Source of the DNA: CAMPJM01 sp964440915
GTDB lineage: Bacteria > Bacteroidota > Bacteroidia > Cytophagales > Cyclobacteriaceae
Length of the DNA stretch: 43,107 nucleotides
NCBI GenBank assembly: GCA_964440915.1
Contig: CAYTTV010000030.1
Location: 1-43,107, forward strand
Reading direction: 5' to 3'
A program made the translations under genes and the position numbers. The notes under the pieces are model-generated. The model was given only the letters and a program-made list of their open reading frames with translations, was not told the origin of the DNA and searched no databases. How positions within the stretch are numbered: the stretch's first letter is position 1; each line of letters starts with the position of its first letter. Of this stretch, positions 33,082 through 41,085 are shown piece after piece.

Positions 33082-34710
33082 ATGGCACTTGAACCTAATC
33101 CCAATAAAGATCACTATAAGCACCTATTGCATCAGCTTAACCTTCGTCTGAGCCAAGTATACAAAGGTGGTGGAGAAGCTAAAATACATTCACAGCACCA
33201 AAAGGGAAAGCTTACCGCTCGGGAAAGAATAGCCTACCTTTTGGATCAAAAAACAGACTTTCTGGAAATTGGCGCATTGGCAGGCGAAGGCATGTATGAG
33301 GAAGAGGGCGGTTGCCCCTCTGGCGGTGTTATAACCGGTATTGGTCATGTTGCTGGGAGGTTATGCGTAGTAGTGGCTAATGACGCCACAGTAAAAGCAG
33401 GTGCTTGGTTTCCTATAACAGCTAAGAAAAATTTAAGGGCACAGGAAGTGGCCATGGAAAACCACTTACCCATCATCTATCTTGTCGATAGCGCAGGAGT
33501 GTTCTTGCCCCTCCAAGAAGATATCTTTCCCGATAAGGAACATTTCGGAAGGCAGTTTCGCAACAATGCAAAAATGTCGTCTATGGGAATAGTGCAGATT
33601 GCCGCTATTATGGGCAGTTGTGTAGCCGGAGGTGCCTATTTGCCGATCATGTCGGACGAGGCGCTCATTGTAGACAAAACGGGTTCTATTTTCTTGGCAG
33701 GTTCTTATTTGGTGAAGGCAGCTATTGGAGAAGATATTGACAATGAAACTCTGGGAGGTGCTACAACGCATTGTGAAATCTCTGGCGTTACGGATAATAA
33801 ATATGAGAATGACGAGGACTGCCTGGATGCAATTAAAAAGATTATGGGCAAATTGGGCGATCCTGAGAATGCGGGATTTAATCGTATAGCCACTAAAAAC
33901 CCAGCAAATGATCCTCAAAATATTTATGGGCATATTCCTAGTGATAGAACCAAACCTTACGACACTTTTGAAGTGATAAAGTGCCTAGTAGACGAGGGGG
34001 AATTTGAAGAGTATAAAGCATTGTATGGAAAGACCCTCATCTGTGGCATGGGGCGAATAGATGGATGGGCCGTAGGTATTGTGGCAAATCAACGGAAAGT
34101 GGTGAAATCGAAGGCAGGCGAGATGCAAATGGGTGGGGTAATCTATTCAGATGCGGCAGATAAGGCTGCTAGGTTTATTATGAACTGCAATCAGCGGAAA
34201 ATACCTTTGGTTTTTCTTCAAGACGTGAGTGGATTTATGGTAGGCAGCAGGGCAGAACACGGAGGAATAATAAAAGATGGTGCGAAGATGGTCAATGCGA
34301 TGGCCAATTCGGTCGTGCCAAAATTTACCATCATCATGGGCAATTCTTATGGAGCGGGCAATTATGCTATGTGTGGAAAAGCGTACGACCCTAGGTTGAT
34401 TTTTGCTTGGCCCACAGCACAAATTGCTGTAATGAGCGGAACAGCCGCAGCCAAAACGCTTCTACAAATAAAGGTTGCCACCTTAAAAGCAAAAGGTGAA
34501 GAAATAACGTCAGAAGAAGAACGCAAGCTTTTAGATGATATAACCGACCAATACAACGAGCAGCTCAGCCCATATTATGCTGCTGCACGACTTTGGGTAG
34601 ATGGCATTATTGATCCTAAAGATACCAGAATGGCTATTTCAATGGGAATAGCAGCAGCCAATCATGCTCCCATAAAAGAAGTGTTCAATGTAGGCGTTAT
34701 TCAGACCTAA
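33082..34710 (+). CDS. Acyl-CoA carboxylase beta (carboxyltransferase) subunit
   Basis: A 542-residue carboxyltransferase of the methylcrotonyl/propionyl-CoA carboxylase beta family. It transfers CO2 from carboxybiotin to an acyl-CoA. The crotonase-like fold has the two oxyanion loops: near IYLVDSAGVFLPLQ with IMGSCVAGGAYLPIMSDEA, and near FLQDVSGFMVGSRAE with IMGNSYGAGNYAMCGKAYDP. ATG 33082 is chosen over an upstream TTG at 33076. The long form and the sequence GGCPSGGVITGIGHV favour a methylcrotonyl-CoA (leucine catabolism) type, but propionyl-CoA cannot be excluded. No biotin-carboxylase alpha subunit lies in the window. Confidence 0.9.
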   Translation: MALEPNPNKDHYKHLLHQLNLRLSQVYKGGGEAKIHSQHQKGKLTARERIAYLLDQKTDFLEIGALAGEGMYEEEGGCPSGGVITGIGHVAGRLCVVVANDATVKAGAWFPITAKKNLRAQEVAMENHLPIIYLVDSAGVFLPLQEDIFPDKEHFGRQFRNNAKMSSMGIVQIAAIMGSCVAGGAYLPIMSDEALIVDKTGSIFLAGSYLVKAAIGEDIDNETLGGATTHCEISGVTDNKYENDEDCLDAIKKIMGKLGDPENAGFNRIATKNPANDPQNIYGHIPSDRTKPYDTFEVIKCLVDEGEFEEYKALYGKTLICGMGRIDGWAVGIVANQRKVVKSKAGEMQMGGVIYSDAADKAARFIMNCNQRKIPLVFLQDVSGFMVGSRAEHGGIIKDGAKMVNAMANSVVPKFTIIMGNSYGAGNYAMCGKAYDPRLIFAWPTAQIAVMSGTAAAKTLLQIKVATLKAKGEEITSEEERKLLDDITDQYNEQLSPYYAAARLWVDGIIDPKDTRMAISMGIAAANHAPIKEVFNVGVIQT

Positions 34711-34804
34711 GAAGATTGTTTTGGATACTGTAGCAAGAAGTAAGACTCCAAAACAAAAATTAAAATATTGAGTGTGACCATATTTAAATAGTAATTTAGA
34801 AGAA

Positions 34805-35650
34805 ATGGGTGATAAAGAACTAAAAGCATTAATATCATTACTAGACGATGAAGACCAGGATGTATTGAACCATGTGGAAAAAAAGATCATTTCTCTGGGA
34901 GAAGACATCATTCCTTACCTGGAAAATGAATGGGAAAATAATTTCAATCCTTTGGTTCAGAAAAGATTGGAAGACCTTATTCATACTTTGCAATTTGAGA
35001 ACTTAAAAGCGAGGCTTGCTGAATGGAAGGAAAAGCGGGCAGAGGATCTTCTGGAAGGGATGTGGTTGGTGGCTACTTACCAATACCCTGACCTTGAGCT
35101 TTCCAAATTAAAAAAAGAGTTGGATCAAATGTATTATGAAGCTTGGTTGGAGTTTGATGATGGGGCACATCCTTTTGATCAAATCAAGATTTTAAACAGT
35201 ATCATATTTGGCAAGCTGAAGTTTGGGGCCAATACAAAGAATTTTCATTCTCCAGGAAACTCTATGATTAATGTGGTACTAGAGTCTCGAAAGGGGAACC
35301 CAATCTCCTTATGTGTGATTTATCTCTTGATTGCACGAAAACTAAAATTGCCTATAAGTGGTGTGAATTTGCCCAATCTGTTTATCCTTACTTACAAATC
35401 AGAGGAAACACAATTCTATATCAATGCTTTCAACAGAGGGCTTATTTTCTCTAAAGCTGATATCGACAATTACATTTCTCACCTCAATCTCAATCCTTTG
35501 GATATATTTTATGAACCATGCAGCAATCTCGATATCATCAAAAGGGTGATGAGAAATTTGCAAGTATCGTTCGAGAAAATTGGTGACACACAAAAGATGG
35601 ATGAAATCAAGCTCTTATTGCAATCTGTTTCCGATGAAGAGATTATTTAG
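34805..35650 (+). CDS. SirB1/transglutaminase-like protein
   Basis: A 281-residue cytoplasmic protein. The N-terminal 90 residues are helical and HEAT-like (LISLLDDEDQDVLNHVEKKI). The C-terminal part is the SirB1-type transglutaminase-like core (PF13369 style): NSMINVVLESRKGNPISLCV, LLIARKLKLPISGVNLPNLF. The catalytic-type Cys of true transglutaminases appears as SLCV, and a partner His is not evident after VNLPNLFI, where 'PNLF' replaces the usual 'PGHF'. The enzymatic role is thus doubtful. A tetratricopeptide-type end seen in some relatives is absent. Function unknown. Confidence 0.8.
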   Translation: MGDKELKALISLLDDEDQDVLNHVEKKIISLGEDIIPYLENEWENNFNPLVQKRLEDLIHTLQFENLKARLAEWKEKRAEDLLEGMWLVATYQYPDLELSKLKKELDQMYYEAWLEFDDGAHPFDQIKILNSIIFGKLKFGANTKNFHSPGNSMINVVLESRKGNPISLCVIYLLIARKLKLPISGVNLPNLFILTYKSEETQFYINAFNRGLIFSKADIDNYISHLNLNPLDIFYEPCSNLDIIKRVMRNLQVSFEKIGDTQKMDEIKLLLQSVSDEEII

Positions 35651-35668
35651 TGCCATTTGTTAGCATAC

Positions 35669-35705
35669 CAAGATGGTTATGCTTAATAAATCTCAACCAT
35701 CCTTG
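35669..35705. terminator. Hairpin between convergent genes
   Basis: CAAG-ATGGTT (35669-35678) pairs with AACCAT-C-CTTG (35695-35705), with one bulged base and a 16-base loop. It lies between the SirB1-like stop and the redoxin stop. Confidence 0.45.
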
Positions 35706-35732
35706 TTGACTAGATAATTAACCACATCAAAC

Positions 35733-36332
35733 TTACCTTTTCTTGATCATGCACCCGGTGGGCCTTTGGTGTTTGGGGGAGGTCGGCTTTCCTTCCAGAA
35801 GGTTATTGATAGCTTCTCTTAAATAATGCTTATCCACATCTGTGTCTACCTGTGGATTGTCATCAATGGCACCACTGTACACTATGTTGAAGCGGTTTCC
35901 AGATGGCTGCAGCAGATAAACTTCAGGGGTTTTGGTGGCACCGAAAGCATTAGCAACTTTTTGTTCTTTGTCGGCCAAATAGGGGAATCTATATCCTTTC
36001 TCCTGTGCATTCTTTGCCATTTTTTCCACCGAGTCTTCTTGGCTTACGAGTGGATTGTTCGGGTTGATTAAAATAAATTGGATATTCTTGTTGCTAAACT
36101 CTTGCGCCAAGCCATCTATGCGGGCTTCATAAAGTTTGGAATAAGGGCAAAAGTCGCTGGTAAAAATAATGACGATGCCTTTTTTGCTGCTAAAGCTGCT
36201 AAGCGATACCGGTTGATTATCTACTGTATTGACTAATGTGAAATTATCCACATTGCTTCTGGTTTGACCCTCAGCATTGTCGACGATCAACACTGCGATG
36301 AAAAGGAGCGATATAACAATTATATGTTTCAT
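35733..36332 (-). CDS. Exported thioredoxin-like (redoxin-domain) protein
   Basis: A 199-residue exported thioredoxin-fold protein. ATG 36332 (MKHIIVISLLFIAVLIVDNAEGQ) gives a clear signal peptide; the frame starts 33 bases earlier. The redoxin/AhpC-TSA core is evident (SLSSFSSKKGIVIIFTSDFC, FILINPN, YLADKEQKVANAFGATKTPEVY). The active site is FCPYS with a single cysteine, so the resolving CxxC cysteine is missing; a C-terminal cysteine (RPTGCM) remains and could take that role. Probably periplasmic. It may act as a peroxiredoxin-like or electron-transfer protein; the substrate is not known. Confidence 0.85.
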   Translation of the reverse strand: MKHIIVISLLFIAVLIVDNAEGQTRSNVDNFTLVNTVDNQPVSLSSFSSKKGIVIIFTSDFCPYSKLYEARIDGLAQEFSNKNIQFILINPNNPLVSQEDSVEKMAKNAQEKGYRFPYLADKEQKVANAFGATKTPEVYLLQPSGNRFNIVYSGAIDDNPQVDTDVDKHYLREAINNLLEGKPTSPKHQRPTGCMIKKR

Positions 36333-36519
36333 AACTTTTTCAGAAAAGCTGGTTTTCAGAAACAAACTTACTTTATAAACAGGTTGTTTCTTGCTTACAA
36401 GATAGTCATTTTTGCGTTATCTTGGATTGCTATGTAATATCAAATTACAGATTGCCAGTTTTTGGTTACAACCACCTTCCGGGTTTAAGCTGTTGCAAAA
36501 TGCGATTTCTGAAGTGGTT

Positions 36520-37155
36520 TTATTCATTAAAACATACAATATATCCATTGAAATAGACATATCTTAAATTGTAGGTTTCTGTATGACCGGCCATTTTTAT
36601 GGTTCCTTGCAACACACCCTCTCCCTGTTCAACTAAAAAAGGAGCTATTCGTATTTCATTGCACAAGCTTAACTGTTTCCGTCCGTATACTTTATACAAT
36701 ACCTCCTTGGCCGACCAATATATACATAGTTTTTCTTCGTCATAAGCCGAATCTTCTATCTCTTTTGCAGAAAGGAATTTGGGTGCTATGGCCTTGAGTT
36801 TTGGCTGGGGCCTTTCAATGTCTATTCCAACGGTCTTTTCTGAATGAACGATAGCTGCCGCGAAAGGGAATGAATGAGATAAGGAAATATGGCTGTTATT
36901 ATGGATAAGATGTGGCTTTCCATATTCATCCTTATAAATACCTTTAAACGCTTCACCTATTTTGGTTAGTAGGGCCTTTATAGTCAATCTGCCGGCCAAA
37001 TATTCTTTTTTCTTTTCTTTATGCCGAATGGTAGCAAATTCATCGATTTCTTTTGGCGTTAACGCCGATAGGGCCATAAGCTCTTCCTGGGTTTCGGATA
37101 TTTGCCATATTGCATATGCATACCCCGCTCCCTTCTCCATTTTTATGACAGGCAT
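36520..37155 (-). CDS. 4'-phosphopantetheinyl transferase (Sfp/AcpT superfamily)
   Basis: A 211-residue enzyme that transfers phosphopantetheine from CoA to a serine of carrier proteins. The family motifs are in order: EYGKPHL, HISLSHSFPFAAAIV, VGIDIERPQPK (metal-binding Asp/Glu) and YWSAKEVLYKVYGRK. Length and domain pair are standard for Sfp-type proteins. No polyketide or peptide synthetase genes are near, so it likely serves fatty-acid ACP or a distant cluster. The start is taken as ATG 37155. It diverges from the S41 peptidase gene with 68 bases between. Confidence 0.92.
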   Translation of the reverse strand: MPVIKMEKGAGYAYAIWQISETQEELMALSALTPKEIDEFATIRHKEKKKEYLAGRLTIKALLTKIGEAFKGIYKDEYGKPHLIHNNSHISLSHSFPFAAAIVHSEKTVGIDIERPQPKLKAIAPKFLSAKEIEDSAYDEEKLCIYWSAKEVLYKVYGRKQLSLCNEIRIAPFLVEQGEGVLQGTIKMAGHTETYNLRYVYFNGYIVCFNE

Positions 37156-37223
37156 TTTATTCGTTTATTTTTTCTTAAAGTTTCAAAAGATAGTAAATTA
37201 GGAGATATATTTTAACTAAGCTT

Positions 37224-38621
37224 ATGAACCGAGATATTTTTTGCACTAGAACGTTATTGTTGATCATAACAATTTTTTTCATCTCATGCAGTGATGACGA
37301 TTTTGAGCCCAATGCGGTCAATAATTGGATATATAGTACAATGAAAGATGTGTATTATTGGACAGATGAGATCCCAGCAGGTGTCGATAAGAGCAAAACT
37401 CCAGAAGCTTTTTTTGAGTCATTATTGTCAGACGAAGATGATTTTTCAGTGATTGCACCAGATTATGATGCGTTAATCAACTCTCTTAGCGGTGTTACCA
37501 TGGAGGCAGGTTATGAGTTTGCACTTTTACGAGTGGGGAATGATGGCGTAGTTGGCGTAGTGGTTTATGTAAAACCTTCTTCACCGGCGGCTACCAAAGA
37601 TTTAAAGCGAGGGGATATCATAGAAATGATCAATGGAAAGACCATGACGATGAATAATTTTAGCTCAGTCATTGGAGAGCTGTCGTCCCGACACGTCTTA
37701 ACATGCGCACGGCATATAGAAGGAACCAACGACTTTGAGTTATTACCTGATATCACCATGGAAGTAGTCCAATATCAAGAGAATCCTAATTATTTGCATA
37801 AGGTCTTTAATGTTAATAGCGATAAGATTGGATACTTTGTATATAATTTTTTTGCCGATGGCGTGAACGTCAATTCCGATCAGAGGGATACAAGATACAT
37901 CGATGAGATGGAAGATGTTTTCGCCCATTTCAAAAATGAAGGCATCAACGAATTGATCCTCGATCTCAGGTACAATGGTGGCGGATCCATTTCTGCGGCC
38001 ACCCATTTGGCCAGCCTCATAGGCAGCAATATCAGTAAAGACAAATTATTTTATGAAAATCGATGGAATACTCGCTACCAAAACTATATTGAAAGCTTGC
38101 CTGATGGCGATGAGATTCTTAGGGCAAGATTTTTAGACAAGGAGGCCAACATTGGGAGTAACCTGTCGCGCGTATTCGTGCTGACAAGTTCAAGGACAGC
38201 TTCTTCCAGTGAGTTGATTATAAATGGATTGATGCCCTTTATGAACGTGGTAATAGTGGGAGAAAAAACCTTTGGGAAAAATGTAGGGTCCATTGCCATA
38301 GGTGATGAAAGAAATAATAACAATCACTATGGTTTGCTACCGATCACGTTCAAGATTTTTAATAGTAACGGCAAGTCAGATTATGGGGATGGTTTTGAAC
38401 CCAATGTAATAGTCAATGAGTTTGATTGGCCCATGCTAGAGTTGGGAGATATAGATGAAAAGTTGTTGGCAGCTGCCATAGCCACGATTGAAGGCACTCC
38501 AGTGGGTCGCCTTAGACACGCAGAAGAAGGCTTAAAGCCTTTAATGTATTCTATTGACCATAAACTGAGATCCAATACCGCCATCCTTCAATTGAAGGAT
38601 GCGATAGGAGGTGATTTCTAG
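37224..38621 (+). CDS. S41-family C-terminal processing protease, lipoprotein
   Basis: A 465-residue exported protease. The lipobox FFISC puts the acylated cysteine at residue 22, followed by SDDD, an acidic stretch often seen on surface lipoproteins of Bacteroidota. A helical region (NNWIYSTMKDVYYWTDEIP), a PDZ domain (about 95-165: VYVKPSSPAATKDLKRGDII) and the S41 core follow. The catalytic Ser is in TASSSE (325-330), and the Lys is in GEKTFGK (346-352). LDLRYNGGG is the family signature. Such enzymes trim or degrade envelope proteins. Expressed alone, apparently. Confidence 0.93.
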   Translation: MNRDIFCTRTLLLIITIFFISCSDDDFEPNAVNNWIYSTMKDVYYWTDEIPAGVDKSKTPEAFFESLLSDEDDFSVIAPDYDALINSLSGVTMEAGYEFALLRVGNDGVVGVVVYVKPSSPAATKDLKRGDIIEMINGKTMTMNNFSSVIGELSSRHVLTCARHIEGTNDFELLPDITMEVVQYQENPNYLHKVFNVNSDKIGYFVYNFFADGVNVNSDQRDTRYIDEMEDVFAHFKNEGINELILDLRYNGGGSISAATHLASLIGSNISKDKLFYENRWNTRYQNYIESLPDGDEILRARFLDKEANIGSNLSRVFVLTSSRTASSSELIINGLMPFMNVVIVGEKTFGKNVGSIAIGDERNNNNHYGLLPITFKIFNSNGKSDYGDGFEPNVIVNEFDWPMLELGDIDEKLLAAAIATIEGTPVGRLRHAEEGLKPLMYSIDHKLRSNTAILQLKDAIGGDF

Positions 38622-38950
38622 AAGAGAAGGGTGATCAGGCACAGCAGGAGAACTTCTCTTTCCTGCTTCCACTACTTGTGCATCGGGTGTTTTGACTGCT
38701 AAAGTCAATCTCCTGTGGGTGTCATGTTAAACCCCTTCGGGGTTGATTTTGGTTCGGTTACTTTGATCGTTATTCATGTTTAAGCCTTTCAGGCTTCTCA
38801 AATTCCCGATTTAGATCCCACAGTTAAAATTCAGGATTACAATCCCCATTCGCTCATTGTTTGATCATTTAACATTTAAAACTTAAAATAATCCTTTCTA
38901 CATCGAACTTCCAACTCTCTGCTTATTCCCAACAAGTTCCCTACAGGATG
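38622..38950. other. Gene-free spacer with twin hairpins, before gap 2
   Basis: Contains two TTC-triloop hairpins (38730-38796) and the start of a heptamer array that runs into the gap (ttctaca, tcgaact, tccaact, ctctgct, tattccc at 38896-38930). No gene is supported. Confidence 0.55.
38730..38796. repeat. Pair of TTC-triloop hairpins
   Basis: AACCCC-TTC-GGGGTT (38730-38744) and AAGCCT-TTC-AGGCTT (38782-38796) have the same stem length and loop, 37 bases apart. The pairing is perfect in both, but neither is followed by a U-run. They may be a REP-like element or 3' ends. Confidence 0.5.
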
Positions 38951-39116
38951 NNNNNNNNNNNNNNNNNNNNNNNNNNNNNNNNNNNNNNNNNNNNNNNNNN
39001 NNNNNNNNNNNNNNNNNNNNNNNNNNNNNNNNNNNNNNNNNNNNNNNNNNTTCTACATCGAACTTCCAACTCTCTGCTTATTCCCAACAAGTTCCCTACA
39101 GGATGCCTACAGGATG
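38896..39116. repeat. Tandem repeat collapsed at gap 2
   Basis: The 55 bases before the gap (38896-38950) are identical to the 55 bases after it (39051-39105). CCTACAGGATG then repeats at once (39095-39105 and 39106-39116). Confidence 0.85.
38951..39050. other. Assembly gap of 100 N
   Basis: Exactly 100 undetermined bases between identical 55-base flanks. The real gap may be zero, negative (overlapping contigs) or many repeat units. Confidence 0.95.
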
Positions 39117-39161
39117 ACAGATTTTCTTAGCTACTGTTAATCTTTTATCTGATGCCTAAAG

Positions 39162-39238
39162 TCTTCCAACTTCGTGCTTCCACATTCCCGCTGCATTCCT
39201 TCTTCCCGCTTCGTGCTTCCAACATCCCTCTTCTAATC
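39162..39238 (+). repeat. Degenerate heptamer array overlapping the btuF-like stop
   Basis: Eleven units in register: tcttcca, acttcgt, gcttcca, cattccc, gctgcat, tccttct, tcccgct, tcgtgct, tccaaca, tccctct, tctaatc. The last runs into the stop codon of the minus-strand gene. Confidence 0.6.
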
Positions 39239-40414
39239 TAACCTCTTATAAAAATACATTTCATATGTTGGAAGCAATTCAGGGTGCATGATTTTAATTA
39301 GGTCTGCCAATACGATATCGGGCCTTGCATAGCCCAGTTCAAAAAAGGTGAAGCCACCCTTTGCACCTATTTGCGCATTGTAAGTATAAACTTGTTTGTT
39401 TTTGAAGGCTTGGAACTCACCATACCGCCTATTGGCATTTAGAAGGGATTCGAAAGAGCGGAAATCTGCCACACCTATCCAATAGTCGGCATCATAAGCT
39501 TTCGAAAAGACAGTTTCAAAATTCAATTTTAAGCTACCGTTGGATTGTGTGTGCTTCCAAAGGTAATCAGCGCCAGCATCGTTTACGAAAATGGCTCCCG
39601 AGTTTTTGCCTCCTGGCAGGAACCATGTGTCGCCATACATGATGCCACTGAATACCGTAGGCTTATCTTCGATAGTGGCGGCCAATGTTTTCAGCGAGTC
39701 GTAAGTAGTGGCAATAGTGTTGAAAATAGAATCGGCCATACTTGATTTGTCAAATAAAAGGCCAGCAAATTTTATCCACTCTGCTCTGCCCAAAGGGGTT
39801 TCTTCCAAGTAATCAGCATTGAAAATCACCGTGATTCCCGCATTTTTTGCCAATTTCACATAGTTGTTTTCTCCTTGCATGGCATAGTCCATAAGTACTT
39901 CTGGGTTCACTTCCAGCAACCTTTCTATGTTTAGACTGGTCTCGGTTCCCATACGCACGATATCGCCAGATTCTACTAAAGCCCTTGCCTTAGGAGAGGA
40001 AATGTGGTCCGTTCCGGGAAAGCCGGCCAAGGTAGCGGTTTCATCCAAAAAGTCTAATAGTGGAATATGGGTAGTAGAAGTGCAAACAATGCTTTTTATG
40101 GGGGTTTGAACGATTTGAACGATGTCGGTCGGTTTTGTTTTGAAAACCTCTATTGGTGGGAGAGGTTGTCCTTTGGGCACCAAAACATAGGCATAATGTT
40201 GTTCGCCTCCCTGCCAAGGACCGGTGACGGTGGCTACGATATGACCATGTTTGCTTTCAATCTTAAACTTTTGGGCATGAAGGATCTCATATGGAAGTTG
40301 TTGGGTTGCATTTAAGGAGTCATTCGATAGGTTTTTTTCTGAATGCCGATTTTTCCCTCCACACCCAAAAGATAATATCAATGGCAACAAAATAAATAAA
40401 TAATTGTATCGCAT
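39233..40414 (-). CDS. BtuF-like cobalamin (or Fe-siderophore) substrate-binding lipoprotein
   Basis: A 393-residue periplasmic binding protein of the helical-backbone metal/cobalamin class. The lipobox SFGCG gives the acylated Cys at residue 18. The domain begins IKSIVCTSTTHIPLLDFLDE and includes VNPEVLMDYAM, AGITVIFNADYLEETPLGRA and ADYWIGVADFRSFESL. It captures B12 or an iron chelate for a BtuCD/FecCD-type ABC importer, whose genes are not in the window. The divergent gene is a TonB receptor behind a B12 riboswitch, which favours cobalamin. It has its own strong promoter at 40437-40466. Confidence 0.85.
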   Translation of the reverse strand: MRYNYLFILLPLILSFGCGGKNRHSEKNLSNDSLNATQQLPYEILHAQKFKIESKHGHIVATVTGPWQGGEQHYAYVLVPKGQPLPPIEVFKTKPTDIVQIVQTPIKSIVCTSTTHIPLLDFLDETATLAGFPGTDHISSPKARALVESGDIVRMGTETSLNIERLLEVNPEVLMDYAMQGENNYVKLAKNAGITVIFNADYLEETPLGRAEWIKFAGLLFDKSSMADSIFNTIATTYDSLKTLAATIEDKPTVFSGIMYGDTWFLPGGKNSGAIFVNDAGADYLWKHTQSNGSLKLNFETVFSKAYDADYWIGVADFRSFESLLNANRRYGEFQAFKNKQVYTYNAQIGAKGGFTFFELGYARPDIVLADLIKIMHPELLPTYEMYFYKRLD

Positions 40415-40436
40415 CGGTCTGGCTAATATTCAAAAA

Positions 40437-40466
40437 CAAAATTAAAACTAATTGCTAATGTACCAA
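40437..40466 (-). promoter_or_regulatory. Promoter of the BtuF-like gene
   Basis: Minus strand TTG (40466-40464), a 19-base spacer and TAATTTTG (40444-40437), a full consensus match, 23 bases before the ATG. The -33 element lies in the 15-bp tandem repeat. Confidence 0.6.
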
Positions 40467-40509
40467 TTGTTGATGTGCCAATTGCTAATGCCTCAACTGC
40501 TAATGCATC
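40450..40509. repeat. 15-bp tandem repeat, four copies
   Basis: Four copies in register: aattgctaatgtacc, aattgttgatgtgcc, aattgctaatgcctc, aactgctaatgcatc. Words such as ATTGCTAAT also occur in the heptamer arrays; the period here is 7+8. Confidence 0.85.
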
Positions 40510-40723
40510 AATGTTATAAAATCTCAATAGGGTATTTCATAGTTCAGACTTCAAGTTTTTGTGGGAGATATGATGAACGTTCATGAAGAGCATAGCAATA
40601 GAATGGAGGAATAGCCTGTTTGTCTGGTACTTATATAACCAAATATTGCTAACCGCTTTTTATCTATCTGCCGCATTTTTTGTCTATGTTCTATAGATCA
40701 GGCTTCTTCCATCTATATCGCCC
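40510..40723. other. Remaining divergent spacer upstream of the riboswitch promoter
   Basis: The only structure seen is a 12-bp palindrome, ATGAACGTTCAT, at 40573-40584. No gene or RNA was recognised. Confidence 0.45.
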
Positions 40724-40753
40724 TTGCCTAGTTTGTTTTTTTATTTACCTTTG
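40724..40753 (+). promoter_or_regulatory. Promoter of the cobalamin riboswitch/btuB transcript
   Basis: TTG (40724-40726), a 19-base spacer and TACCTTTG (40746-40753): an exact match to the Bacteroidota consensus. Transcription would begin within a few bases of the riboswitch aptamer. Confidence 0.65.
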
Positions 40754-40758
40754 TGCCA

Positions 40759-40955
40759 ATGTTGGTTCCATGTATGTGTAATGCATACAGGATTAAAATG
40801 GGAATTCCGTGATCTGGCTTTGGCCATGAAATTCGGAAGCTGTCCCCGCAACTGTAAGCTATAATGGCTGACTTATCCCCTAAAACCACTGTGTGGCTAT
40901 GCTGCATGGGAAGGTGCAAGTCAGTTAAGCGAGCCAGGAGACCTGCCGATATAAT
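40759..40955 (+). ncRNA. Cobalamin riboswitch
   Basis: The conserved blocks are in order: TTAAAATGGGAAT at about 40793-40805, GCTGTCCCCGCAACTGTAA at 40839-40857, and the B12 box GAGCCAGGAGACCTGCC at 40931-40947. The element lies on the plus strand upstream of a TonB receptor gene and binds adenosyl- or other cobalamins to repress it. The exact ends are estimated. A weak hairpin (CCCT-TCAATT-AGGG at 40956-40969) directly after it could belong to the expression platform. Confidence 0.95.
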
Positions 40956-41085
40956 CCCTTCAATTAGGGTCTTTAAATGCTTTCGGGTGAAAAGTAAAGA
41001 GAACAATGTAAGCCTTCAAATTTACATTACTTCTTCAGTATTTTCCGATTCCCCTAAGCCAGTTTTTACTTGTAAAGCTTGCTTT

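Noticed and set aside
35830..35838. Perfect DnaA box TTATCCACA
   Set aside because: A single copy inside the redoxin gene, far from dnaA, is expected by chance and does not indicate an origin.
40573..40584. 12-bp palindrome ATGAACGTTCAT as an operator
   Set aside because: It lies 140 bases upstream of the riboswitch promoter and has no second copy; too weak to call.
40864..41085. In-frame N-terminal extension of the BtuB-like receptor
   Set aside because: The codons translate the B12 riboswitch, including its B12 box; a signal peptide starts at 41086.
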